From the NCBI RefSeq assembly GCF_014204795.1, contig NZ_JACHMB010000001.1:7700501-7764500 (forward strand): a stretch of DNA of 64,000 nucleotides. Reading direction: 5' to 3'. The notes beneath the pieces were generated by a model that made no database searches, was not told where the DNA came from, and saw nothing but the letters and a program-made list of their open reading frames with translations. The stretch is from Nonomuraea jabiensis. Its GTDB lineage: Bacteria > Actinomycetota > Actinomycetes > Streptosporangiales > Streptosporangiaceae. Below are positions 25,466 through 33,739 of this stretch, one piece after another; the first letter of the stretch is position 1; each line of letters opens with the position of its first letter. The position numbers and the translations under genes were made by a program.

Positions 25466-27577
25466 GTGGAAGAGCCGCTGCTCAGGATCGAAGGGCTGCG
25501 CACCCACTTCTTCACCTCGGAAGGCGTGCTCAAGGCCGTGGACGGGGTGGACCTGGCGGTGCCGGCGGGCAGAACCGTCTGCCTGGTCGGCGAGTCGGGG
25601 TGCGGCAAGTCCGTCACCGCGCGCTCGATCCTGCAGCTCGTGGACCGGCCGGGCCGGATCGTCGAGGGCTCGATCCGCTGGAAGGGCGCGACCGACCTGG
25701 CCGGGCTCGACCCGGCAGGGGAGGAGCTCCGGCGGGTGCGCGGCGGCGAGATCGGCATGATCTTCCAGGAGCCGATGGCGTCCCTGTCGCCCATGTACAC
25801 GGTGGGCGCGCAGCTCTCCCAGGCGCTGCGGCTGCACCGCGACCTGACCAGGCAGGAGGCCCGGCAGGAAGGCGTCGCGCTGCTGCGCAAGGTCGGCATC
25901 CCCGACGCCGAGCGGCGCTTCGACGCCTACCCGTTCCAGCTGTCGGGCGGCATGTGCCAGCGCGTGATGATCGCGATCGCGCTGTGCTGCGACCCGGCGC
26001 TGCTGATCGCCGACGAGCCGACCACCGCGCTCGACGTCACCACCCAGGCGCGCATCCTCGACCTCATGATGGACCTGCGCGCGCAGAACGACATGGCGAT
26101 CCTGTTCATCACCCACGACCTCGGCGTGGTCGCGGAGATCGCCGACGAGGTCGCCGTCATGTACCTCGGCAAGATCGTCGAGCGCGGCACCGTGGAGCAG
26201 ATCTTCTCCGACCCCCGCCACCCGTACACGCGCGCCCTGCTCCGCTCGATCCCGGAGGTGCGGGGCGGCGGGGCCCGCCGGCGGCTGACCGCGATCCGCG
26301 GCATGGTGCCGTCGCTGCACCGGGTGCCGGACGGGTGCCCGTTCCACACCCGCTGCGACCACGCGATCGACGGGCTCTGCGACACCACGCCGCCCCCGCT
26401 CAGGAGGTACGGCGAGGCGCACGTCGCCTCCTGCCACCTCGACGAGGTCCCGGCCGAGCCCCCGGCCCCGGCGCTCCGGGTCGCCGAGCGGGCCGCCCCC
26501 GCCGCCGAGGAGGCCGGACCCCTGCTCAGGATCGAGGGGCTGGCCAAGCACTACCCGATCGGCGGCGGCCTGTTCCGCAGGCCGACGGGGGTCGTCCGGG
26601 CCGTGGACGGGGTCGATCTGACGATCCCGCCCGGCCGGACGCTCGGTCTGGTGGGGGAGTCGGGCTGCGGGAAGACCACGCTCGGCCGCTGCGTCGCGCG
26701 GCTGGCCGACCCGACCGCGGGGCGGATCCTCTACCGGACCGCGGCGGGGGACGAGGTCGATCTCGCCACGGTGACGGGGGCCCGGCTGAAGGAGTTCAGG
26801 AGGCAGATCCGGGTGATCTTCCAGGACCCGTTCTCCTCGCTCAACCCCCGGATGACGCTCCAGCAGATCGTCGGCGAACCTCTCAAGACCCACGGCATCG
26901 CCTCCGGCGGCGAGCTGAAGGACCGGGTGGCGGACATGCTGGCCCGCGTCGGGCTGCGCCCGGAGTACATGCGGCGCTATCCGCACGCGTTCTCCGGCGG
27001 CCAGCGGCAGCGCATCAACATCGCGCGGGCCCTGATCACCGGGCCCCGGCTGGTGGTCGCCGACGAACCGGTCTCCGCGCTGGACGTGTCCGTCCGCGCC
27101 CAGATCCTGAACCTGCTCACCGACCTGCAGGAGGAGCTCGGGCTGACGTACCTGTTCATCTCGCACGACCTGTCCGTGGTGGAGCACATCAGCGACCGGG
27201 TCACCGTCATGTACCTGGGCAAGGTCGTGGAGGACGCCGCCACGGCCGACCTCTACCGGCAGCCGCGCCACCCGTACACCGAGGCGCTGCTGCACGCCGT
27301 GCCGGTGCCCGACCCGGGGCGGCGGCGGGAGCGGCACGCGTACGAGATCGCCGACGACCTGCCCGACCCGGCCGCGCCGCCGCCCGGGTGCCGCTTCCAC
27401 ACCCGCTGCGCGCACGTCCGCGCCGGGCTGTGCCACACCGACGTGCCCGACCTGCGCGCGTACGGCGAGCGGCGGCGGGCGGCCTGCCACCACGCGGCCG
27501 AGCTCACCCTCGCCGGGGTGGGGTCAGTGACAGGTGAAGCGGAGGTCGACGGCCGGATGGCCGGGCGGGACGCGTAG
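25466..27577 (+). CDS. fused double ATPase of the module A importer (DppD-DppF type)
   Basis: The 703-residue protein carries two complete ABC ATPases. Half one has Walker A GESGCGKS (about 42-49), signature LSGGMCQR (~158) and Walker B LLIADEPTT. Half two has GESGCGKT (~397-404), FSGGQRQR (~509) and LVVADEPVS. Each half ends in the OppD/F C-terminal Cys motif (CPFHTRCDHAIDGLC and CRFHTRCAHVRAGLC), which in relatives binds an Fe-S cluster. The halves are usually separate genes; here they are joined by an Ala/Pro-rich linker (~335-355). Its 3' end overlaps the convergent heparinase-like gene by 54 bp. Confidence 0.93.
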   Translation: MEEPLLRIEGLRTHFFTSEGVLKAVDGVDLAVPAGRTVCLVGESGCGKSVTARSILQLVDRPGRIVEGSIRWKGATDLAGLDPAGEELRRVRGGEIGMIFQEPMASLSPMYTVGAQLSQALRLHRDLTRQEARQEGVALLRKVGIPDAERRFDAYPFQLSGGMCQRVMIAIALCCDPALLIADEPTTALDVTTQARILDLMMDLRAQNDMAILFITHDLGVVAEIADEVAVMYLGKIVERGTVEQIFSDPRHPYTRALLRSIPEVRGGGARRRLTAIRGMVPSLHRVPDGCPFHTRCDHAIDGLCDTTPPPLRRYGEAHVASCHLDEVPAEPPAPALRVAERAAPAAEEAGPLLRIEGLAKHYPIGGGLFRRPTGVVRAVDGVDLTIPPGRTLGLVGESGCGKTTLGRCVARLADPTAGRILYRTAAGDEVDLATVTGARLKEFRRQIRVIFQDPFSSLNPRMTLQQIVGEPLKTHGIASGGELKDRVADMLARVGLRPEYMRRYPHAFSGGQRQRINIARALITGPRLVVADEPVSALDVSVRAQILNLLTDLQEELGLTYLFISHDLSVVEHISDRVTVMYLGKVVEDAATADLYRQPRHPYTEALLHAVPVPDPGRRRERHAYEIADDLPDPAAPPPGCRFHTRCAHVRAGLCHTDVPDLRAYGERRRAACHHAAELTLAGVGSVTGEAEVDGRMAGRDA

Positions 27578-29065
27578 CCGCAGGCGGTGGACGGTGTCCG
27601 GGCGGCCGTGATGGTCGCGGGTGGCGAGCGTCTCGACCGTCGCCGCGAACCCGGGATGGTCGAGGGTGACCAGGCCGTCCCAGCTCACCCGGCCGCCGCG
27701 CGCCTCGGGCCGGATCCGGCTGATGAAGACCTCCTCGACCGGCACGTCACCGGCGAACTCGTCACGCAGGTCGAGCCGGCCGTCCCGGTGCCAGCGGAAG
27801 CGGCGGACCACGGGACCCGGGTAGGCGGAGCCGAGGTCGAGCGCGAAGGTCAGGCCGTCGGGCGTCTCGGCGTACTCCAGCACCTCGGCGCGCCCGCCGC
27901 GCTGGGGGACGCCGCCGACGACCGGGAGCGAGTGCCCCTCCGCCGAGGCGTGCAGGAAGGTGTGGCGCCTGTCGCCGAAGTAGTCCCGCGTGTACTCGCC
28001 GGCCCCCAGGTCGTCCAGCACGTTGCGGCCGGCGACCCTGAGGATGAAATGGCCGAGGTCGTCGTGGTTGTGCGGCTCGTCGTTGTGCCCGCCCTTGGCC
28101 GCGAAGCCGTAGCCGTGCTCCCCCCGGTCCACCACCCAGGCCAGGTCGGGCAGGTAGCTGGCGGTCTCCACCGGATCCGACCGCACCGGGCGGGACCAGG
28201 CGAGCGTCCTGGACAGGTGGCCCCACCGGTAGCAGTGGTCGGCGTGGAAGGAGGGCACGCCGTCCGGCCCGGGGGTGCCGAATCGCTCGGCCAGCCTGGT
28301 GAGCAGCCCGGCCGGGAGGAACGGGTCGTCCGTCGTGTCCGAGAACGGCACGTGGCCGCCGTCGGCGAAGCGCACCCGGTGCGGGAACGCGGCCATCGCG
28401 GCCACCTTGGGATGGTCGAGCAGATCCTCGCCGGTGCGCTCGCGCAGCGCCTCGGCGAAGTAGACGAAGTAGCCGAACCCGTAGACCCAGTACGCGACGC
28501 CTTCGACGCATCCGCCGTCGTCGCCGTACCCGTCCAGGAACCGCCGCATCGCGGCCCGGCAGCGCGCCAGCACCGGCTCGGGGTCGTCCAGCACGGCGAG
28601 CGCGGCCATCCCGGCGGCGCCCCCGCACACCGCCTCCCAGTTGTTGCCGAACCCCTCCCACTCCATGGGACGCGGGTCCAGGAACCGGTCGAGGACCCGT
28701 CTGCGGACCTCGGCGCGGGCCCGCTCGCCGACCATCGGGTCTACCTGCCCGGCGACTTCGGCCAGCGTGTGGGCGGTCTCGCAGGCGAACAGGTCGACGG
28801 GCATCGACTGGTGCGCGGGCAGCACCCACGTGTACTCGTCGCAGGTGGCCCACACCACGTCGTCGAGCGCGTCCCCCGGAGGACCTGCCAGGGCCAGGGC
28901 CGCGAGCCTGGCGCGGCGGCCGAAGTAGCGCCGCTCGTAGCCCAGCCGCTCTCCCGTGCGCCCGAACTCGCGGAAGGCCGTGTACGGCAGGCCGGGCAGC
29001 GGTTCGCCGCTCGCCGCGACCTCGCGGATCTCGCGTTCCAGAGCCGACAGCACGGGTCCGATCAT
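27524..29065 (-). CDS. heparinase II/III family protein
   Basis: The 513-residue protein has a helical toroid domain (about 1-300; WEGFGNNWEAVCGGAAGMA, CVEGVAYWVYGFGYFVYFAE) and a C-terminal beta-sandwich starting near the GGHNDEPHNHDDLGHF motif, diagnostic of Heparinase_II_III proteins (PL12/PL15/PL21-like). There is no signal peptide, so it would cleave imported uronate-containing oligosaccharides. ATG 29065 is chosen; ATG 29089 (8 residues longer) lies inside a hairpin. Neither has a good ribosome site. It is last in the module B sugar-import operon. Confidence 0.8.
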   Translation of the reverse strand: MIGPVLSALEREIREVAASGEPLPGLPYTAFREFGRTGERLGYERRYFGRRARLAALALAGPPGDALDDVVWATCDEYTWVLPAHQSMPVDLFACETAHTLAEVAGQVDPMVGERARAEVRRRVLDRFLDPRPMEWEGFGNNWEAVCGGAAGMAALAVLDDPEPVLARCRAAMRRFLDGYGDDGGCVEGVAYWVYGFGYFVYFAEALRERTGEDLLDHPKVAAMAAFPHRVRFADGGHVPFSDTTDDPFLPAGLLTRLAERFGTPGPDGVPSFHADHCYRWGHLSRTLAWSRPVRSDPVETASYLPDLAWVVDRGEHGYGFAAKGGHNDEPHNHDDLGHFILRVAGRNVLDDLGAGEYTRDYFGDRRHTFLHASAEGHSLPVVGGVPQRGGRAEVLEYAETPDGLTFALDLGSAYPGPVVRRFRWHRDGRLDLRDEFAGDVPVEEVFISRIRPEARGGRVSWDGLVTLDHPGFAATVETLATRDHHGRPDTVHRLRLRVPPGHPAVDLRFTCH

Positions 29066-29071
29066 AAGGAA

Positions 29072-29105
29072 CGGGCGGCCCGGGGACATCCCGCCGGACC
29101 GCCCG
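29072..29105. terminator. intercistronic hairpin after the module B binding-protein gene
   Basis: Arms of 12 nt (29072-29083 and 29094-29105) pair with one mismatch around a 10-nt loop, between the binding-protein stop and the heparinase start. No T-tract. It may stabilise the upstream message or partly terminate. Confidence 0.5.
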
Positions 29106-29118
29106 CTCTCGGGCCGGG

Positions 29119-30474
29119 TCAGCCGCTGGTGAGCGTGAAGCCCTGTTCGGTGCCGAAGGCGGTGATGCGGTCCTGCCACGACTTCAGCGCGGCGGCCAGG
29201 TCGCCGCCGCCGTCGATGGCCTGGCCCACGGTGTCCTTGAAGACGCTGTTGGCGTAGACCTGGAACGGCAGGTACTGCCAGCCGGGGTTGACGGCGGCCG
29301 AGGCGTCGCCCAGGACCTGGTTGATCTTCTGTCCGCCGAAGAAGTCCTGCGGCGCGTCACGGAAGGCCGGGTCGTCGAGCAGCGCCTTCGTGGCGGGGAA
29401 CAGCCCGGCCTCGGAGTTCAGCGACTTGACGGCCTCCGGGTCGGAGTTGAGCCACTCGGCGAAGGCGACGGCGGCCGGGATGTTCTTGCTCTGCGGGATG
29501 ACCGCGACCGACGAGCCGCCGTTCTCGGCGTTCATCGGCTTGGCCGCGTCGAACTGCGGCATCGGCGCGACCGCCCACTTGCCCTTCGTCTTGGGGATGG
29601 AGTTGATGATGCCGTTCGGGGCCCAGGCGCCGGTCAGCCAGGCCGCGTACTTGCCGGAGCCCATGCCCTTCCACCACTCGTCCGTCCAGCCGGGCTGCGC
29701 GTCGACCAGCTTCTCGCCGAGCAGGGTGTTCCACGTGCTGACCCACTGCTTGGCGCCGGGGTCGGAGGCGAGCGTGACGCTGACGGAGCTCTCGCCGGAG
29801 GTCTTGAACGGCGTGCCGCCCGCCTGCCAGATCATGCTGTCCACGCCGCCGGCGTCACCGGGGTCGATGGTCGTGATGAAGTTGTCCGGGTTATCGGCCT
29901 TGATCTTCTTGGCCGCGTCCACGAACTCCGCCCACGTGGTCGGGGGCTTGAGCTTCAGCTTGTCGAAGATGTCCTTGCGGTAGAACATCGCCATCGGGCC
30001 GGTGTCCTGCGGGATGCCGTAGACGCCGCCGTTGATGGCCACCTGGCCCCACGCCGCGGGGGCGAACTTGTCCTTCAAGGAGGCGGCGCCGTACTCGGCC
30101 AGGTTGACGACCTGCTTGGACAGCGCGAACTGCGGGAGCGCGAAGTACTCGACCTGCGCCACGTCGGGCGCGCCCGAGCCGGCCTTGATCGCGGTCTGCA
30201 ACTTGGTGTACTGGTCGGCGGACTGCCCCGCGTTCACCACGTTCACCTTGATGTTCGGATATTTCGCCTGGAAGCGGGCGACGGTCTTCTCGATCCCCGT
30301 GACCCAGGTCCAGAACGTCAGCTCGGCCGGCTTGCTCAGCGCGTCCTGCACGGCCGCCGTCGCGCTCGGGGCGGCGGCCGGTGCGGTGGCGCCCCCTCCA
30401 GAGCCGCCACCGCACGCGGCCAGTGCCAGCGACAGGGCCGCGGCCACACCGGCGGTCATCGCATGTCTTCTCAT
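29119..30474 (-). CDS. sugar ABC importer binding lipoprotein (SBP family 1)
   Basis: The 451-residue product has a lipoprotein signal (LSLALAACGGG, lipidated Cys ~21) and a family-1 sugar-binding fold (AELTFWTWVTGIEKTVARFQ; GGVYGIPQDTGPMAMFYRKD). It would bind a mono- or oligosaccharide outside the cell and feed the two permeases encoded upstream. GAGGAAA precedes the ATG. No ATPase gene is present in this operon, so a shared MsiK-type ATPase elsewhere is expected, as is usual in actinomycetes. Confidence 0.92.
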   Translation of the reverse strand: MRRHAMTAGVAAALSLALAACGGGSGGGATAPAAAPSATAAVQDALSKPAELTFWTWVTGIEKTVARFQAKYPNIKVNVVNAGQSADQYTKLQTAIKAGSGAPDVAQVEYFALPQFALSKQVVNLAEYGAASLKDKFAPAAWGQVAINGGVYGIPQDTGPMAMFYRKDIFDKLKLKPPTTWAEFVDAAKKIKADNPDNFITTIDPGDAGGVDSMIWQAGGTPFKTSGESSVSVTLASDPGAKQWVSTWNTLLGEKLVDAQPGWTDEWWKGMGSGKYAAWLTGAWAPNGIINSIPKTKGKWAVAPMPQFDAAKPMNAENGGSSVAVIPQSKNIPAAVAFAEWLNSDPEAVKSLNSEAGLFPATKALLDDPAFRDAPQDFFGGQKINQVLGDASAAVNPGWQYLPFQVYANSVFKDTVGQAIDGGGDLAAALKSWQDRITAFGTEQGFTLTSG

Positions 30475-30496
30475 GATGTTTCCTCACTCACGGGGG

Positions 30497-31402
30497 TTAC
30501 TGCTTGACGCTTCCGGTGGCCAGGCCCGACTGCCAGTACCGCTGGAGCACCAGGAAGGCGACGATCAACGGCACGATGGACAGCAGGCTGCCGGTCAGGA
30601 TGAGCTGGTAGCTGGCGTCGCCGGCGCCCGAGGTGCCGCTGTTGGCCTGGGCGTTCCACTGGTTGAGCCCGACGGTGAGCGGGAACCAGTCCGGCGTGTT
30701 CAGCACGATCAGCGGCAGGAAGTAGTTGTTCCAGGTCGCGACCAGCGCGAAGAGCAGCACCGTGACGAACCCGGGGGCCAGCAGTCGCAGGGCGATGGTG
30801 CGGAAGATCCTGAACTCGCCCGCGCCGTCGATGCGGGCCGACTCCAGGATCGAGTCGGGCACGGCGTCGGCCGCGTAGACCCGCATCAGATAGAGGCCGA
30901 ACGGGCTGCACAGCGCCGGGATGAGCACGGCCCACGGGGTGTCGACGAGCCCGACCTGGCTGAAGAGCAGGTACGTCGGCACCGCCAGGGCCGTGCCCGG
31001 GATGGAGATCGCGCCGAGCACCATCGCGAACAGCAGCTTGCGGCCCGGGAAGTCGTACTTCGCCAGGGCGTACCCGCCGAGGGTGGCCAGCAGGGCGGCG
31101 CCGCCCGCGCCCACCACGGCGTAGAGCACGGTGTTGCCGAACCAGCGCAGGAAGATGCCGTTCTGGTAGCTCAGGGTGTCGCCGATGTTGGCGAACAGGT
31201 GGAAGTCCCCGCCGAACCAGAGCCCGAAGGTCGAGAACAGGTCGGCGCCGCTCTTGCTGGCGTTGGCCAGCAGCCAGAACAGCGGGAGGACCGCGTACCC
31301 GAACATCACCAGCATGATCACGGTGAGGGTGGTGCTCTTCCTGCGGCGCCTGGCGGTGGGCGATCGGTGCTGGCCGGGCCGGGGCGTGGCGACAGCGGTC
31401 AC
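30497..31402 (-). CDS. sugar ABC importer permease (MalG-like)
   Basis: The 301-residue protein has six membrane helices and the EAA loop ILESARIDGAGEFRIFRTIA. It lacks an N-terminal extension, typical of the MalG/CUT1 inner-ring permease. The GTG start overlaps the upstream permease stop by 4 bp (GTGA). It forms the channel with the next permease. Confidence 0.93.
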   Translation of the reverse strand: MTAVATPRPGQHRSPTARRRRKSTTLTVIMLVMFGYAVLPLFWLLANASKSGADLFSTFGLWFGGDFHLFANIGDTLSYQNGIFLRWFGNTVLYAVVGAGGAALLATLGGYALAKYDFPGRKLLFAMVLGAISIPGTALAVPTYLLFSQVGLVDTPWAVLIPALCSPFGLYLMRVYAADAVPDSILESARIDGAGEFRIFRTIALRLLAPGFVTVLLFALVATWNNYFLPLIVLNTPDWFPLTVGLNQWNAQANSGTSGAGDASYQLILTGSLLSIVPLIVAFLVLQRYWQSGLATGSVKQ

Positions 31403-32301
31403 AGGGTCTGCTCCCTTCTCGCCGTGACGATCTGGACGGCGTACGCGACCACGACGGTGACGAGGCCGAGCACCACGGCGACGGCGGCCGAGTAGTTGAT
31501 CTGCTGGCCGTTGAAGGCGAGGTTGTAGGCGTACATGTTGGGCGTGTAGCTGGTCGAGATCACCGCGGGCGCGAGCTTCTGCAGGATGTTGGGTTCGTTG
31601 AAGAGCTGGAAGCTGCCGATGATCGAGAAGACCGTCGCCACGAGCAGCGCGGGGCGCAGGGCGGGCAGCTTGATGCTCCAGGCGATGCGGATGGCGCCCG
31701 CGCCGTCCATCTCGGCGGCCTCGTAGAGCTCCTCGGGGATGGCCCGCAGCGCGGCGTACAGGATGATCATGTTGTAGCCGACGTACTCCCAGGTCACCAT
31801 GTTGCCGATGGAGGTCAGCATCCAGGAGCGCGACAGCAGGTCGGGGGCCGCGACGCCGAGCGCGTCGCCGATCTGGCCGACCAGGCCGAACTGGTCGCCG
31901 TACATGTAGCCCCACATGAGGGCCGCCACCACGGCCGGCACCGCGTACGGCATGAAGATCGAGATGCGGAACAGCGACGGCCAGCGCAGCCGGCCGCTGT
32001 CGATGGCGAGCGCGCAGCCCAGGGCGATGAGCAGCATGACGGGCACCTGCACGACCAGGAAGAGCGCCACGCGGAGCAGGCCCGCTCCGAACAGCGCGTC
32101 GCCCAGGGCGCGGGTGTAGTTGGCCAGCCCGGAGAAGACCGTGCCGCCGATGAGGCGGTCCTGGAAGAAGCTGAGGTAGATGGCGTACGCCAGCGGCGCG
32201 ACCACCGCGACCAGGAAGACCACGAAGAACGGCAGGAAGAAGGCGTAGCCGGCGACCTGCAGGCGCAGGAGCGGCCGGCCGAGACCGGCCCGCGCGGTCA
32301 C
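31399..32301 (-). CDS. sugar ABC importer permease (MalF-like)
   Basis: The 300-residue protein has six helices (first AGYAFFLPFFVVFLVAVVAP) and the EAA loop LYEAAEMDGAGAIRIAWSIK. The GTG at 32301 was chosen because AGAGGAG lies 7 bases upstream and the length fits the family; a longer form from GTG 32403 lacks a good site. First gene of the module B import operon, behind a LacI-type operator. Confidence 0.9.
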   Translation of the reverse strand: MTARAGLGRPLLRLQVAGYAFFLPFFVVFLVAVVAPLAYAIYLSFFQDRLIGGTVFSGLANYTRALGDALFGAGLLRVALFLVVQVPVMLLIALGCALAIDSGRLRWPSLFRISIFMPYAVPAVVAALMWGYMYGDQFGLVGQIGDALGVAAPDLLSRSWMLTSIGNMVTWEYVGYNMIILYAALRAIPEELYEAAEMDGAGAIRIAWSIKLPALRPALLVATVFSIIGSFQLFNEPNILQKLAPAVISTSYTPNMYAYNLAFNGQQINYSAAVAVVLGLVTVVVAYAVQIVTARREQTL

Positions 32302-32440
32302 GTCGCGCTCCTCTGCGATGTTCGCGCTGCCACGAATACTGGCACTGAGCTCTCCTTGTCGGGGCCGTCTGCGGCGGGTGAGCCGCGCTGCTACCTGCGC
32401 CACCGTGGGCCTGCTCGCTGCGGTAGCTGCGATGATCGTG

Positions 32441-32454
32441 TGTTTACGTAAACA
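32441..32454. promoter_or_regulatory. LacI-type operator (TGTTTACGTAAACA), importer side
   Basis: A perfect 14-bp palindrome in the 5' leader of the importer operon. The same sequence, extended to 16 bp, recurs at 32579-32594. Confidence 0.85.
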
Positions 32455-32471
32455 TGAAGAAGGTGTCCCGT

Positions 32472-32500
32472 AGTCTGGAGCCGCCGCAGGATCATGTCAA
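32472..32500 (-). promoter_or_regulatory. promoter of the module B importer operon
   Basis: Minus-strand TTGACA (32495-32500), a 17-bp spacer and CAGACT (32472-32477). The operator at 32441-32454 follows immediately downstream. Confidence 0.5.
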
Positions 32501-32564
32501 TAGGTAACCGCGAGTTAACACATGTGGCGATTTGGTGGTCTTTTGTATCGACCTCTCGCGGCCA

Positions 32565-32593
32565 TTGACGGCTGGGGCATGTTTACGTAAACA
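32565..32593 (+). promoter_or_regulatory. promoter of the module B lacI gene
   Basis: TTGACG (32565-32570), 17 bp, and TAAACA (32588-32593). The -10 lies inside the second operator copy, implying autorepression. Confidence 0.55.
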
Positions 32594-32594
32594 T
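32579..32594. promoter_or_regulatory. LacI-type operator (ATGTTTACGTAAACAT), lacI side
   Basis: A perfect 16-bp palindrome overlapping the lacI -10 element; same core as the copy 138 bp away. Confidence 0.85.
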
Positions 32595-32627
32595 CTGGCG
32601 AGAGCATCGGACGATCAGAGGTGGCAG

Positions 32628-33671
32628 TTGGACGGGACGACCCAGGAATCACCGGCGGGACGGCGCTCTCGCAGACGGCCCTCCATGGCCGACGTCGCCG
32701 CGATGGCCGGGGTCTCCAGCCAGACGGTCTCCCGGGTGGTCAACAACCGCAGCAACGTGGAGGAGGAGACCCGCCAGCGCGTGCTGTCGGCCATGCGGGT
32801 CCTCGGCTACCGGCCCAACACCGCCGCACGCGCCCTGGTCACCGGCCAGTTCCGCACCCTGGGCCTGATCAGCTTCGGGCTCTCCAGCTTCGGCAACGCC
32901 CGCACCGTCGACGCCGTCACCCGGGCGGCGCAGCGCGCCGGCTACACCGTGAACATGATCGCCGTCGAGTCGCAGACCGAGCAGGCCGTGCACGAGGCGT
33001 TCGACCAGCTCACGCTGCAGGCGGTCGACGGCATCGTGCTCATCGAGGCGCAGATCCTCGACACCCCGTCGCTCCGGCTGCCGCCGGGCGTCCCGGTCGT
33101 GATGGCCGACGGCGACGTCAGCCACCGCCACCCCATGGTGGACACCGACCAGGCCCTCGGCGCCCGGCTCATCACCCGCCACCTGCTCGACCTCGGTCAC
33201 GAGAGCGTCTGGCACGTGGCCGGGCCCGAGGACTCCTACGCCGCGCGGCGCCGGGCCGAGTCCTGGCACGCCACCCTCAAGGAGGCGGGGGCCGCCACTC
33301 CCCAGTTACTGTTCGGCGACTGGAGCGCGGCCAGCGGATACAAGGCGGGACGCGAGCTGGCGCGGCGGCCCGGCGTGACGGCCGTCTTCGCCGCCAACGA
33401 CCAGATGGCGCTCGGCGTGATGCGCGCGATGATCGAGGCCGGTCACCGCGTCCCCGAGGACGTCAGCATCGCCGGCTTCGACGACCTCGACGAGTCGGCC
33501 TACCTCTCCCCGCCGCTCACCACCGTCCGCCAGGACTTCGACGTGGTGGCCGAGAAGATCGTGTCGCTCATGATCGGCCAGATCGAGACCGGGGCGGCCC
33601 CGTCCGCCACCGCGTTCGTCGCCCCCGAGCTGGTCGTCCGGCAGAGCACCGGCGCGCCGCCCCGCCCATGA
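32628..33671 (+). CDS. LacI family regulator of module B
   Basis: The 347-residue protein begins (from TTG behind AGAGGTGG) with an Arg-rich arm, then the HTH MADVAAMAGVSSQTVSRVVN (about 20-39), a hinge (NTAARALVTG), and a sensor domain ending in DVSIAGFDDLDESAYLSPPL. ATG 32685 is the other possible start but leaves no residues before the HTH. Starts upstream of the operator are excluded. It probably represses the divergent importer and itself through the two TGTTTACGTAAACA sites; the inducer is likely a galactose/arabinose oligosaccharide. Confidence 0.9.
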   Translation: MDGTTQESPAGRRSRRRPSMADVAAMAGVSSQTVSRVVNNRSNVEEETRQRVLSAMRVLGYRPNTAARALVTGQFRTLGLISFGLSSFGNARTVDAVTRAAQRAGYTVNMIAVESQTEQAVHEAFDQLTLQAVDGIVLIEAQILDTPSLRLPPGVPVVMADGDVSHRHPMVDTDQALGARLITRHLLDLGHESVWHVAGPEDSYAARRRAESWHATLKEAGAATPQLLFGDWSAASGYKAGRELARRPGVTAVFAANDQMALGVMRAMIEAGHRVPEDVSIAGFDDLDESAYLSPPLTTVRQDFDVVAEKIVSLMIGQIETGAAPSATAFVAPELVVRQSTGAPPRP

Positions 33672-33702
33672 CGACGGGTTCGTAACCAGGAAGAAGGGAG
33701 GA

Positions 33703-33732
33703 GCGGCGGACCTCGCCCGGCGAGGCCGCCGC
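33703..33732. terminator. strong hairpin between lacI and the GH42 gene
   Basis: A stem of 13 pairs with a single A bulge (GCGGCGG-A-CCTCGC / GCGAGG-CCGCCGC) around a CCG loop, 32 bp after the lacI stop and 7 bp before the GH42 ATG. No T-tract. It may be a terminator/attenuator or an mRNA stabiliser. Confidence 0.55.
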
Positions 33733-33739
33733 GCCTACG

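Noticed and set aside
23333..27493. A 1386-residue minus-strand open frame antisense to the ABC importer
   Set aside because: Low-complexity Arg/His/Asp/Gly composition with no motifs, while the plus strand holds three clear transporter genes.
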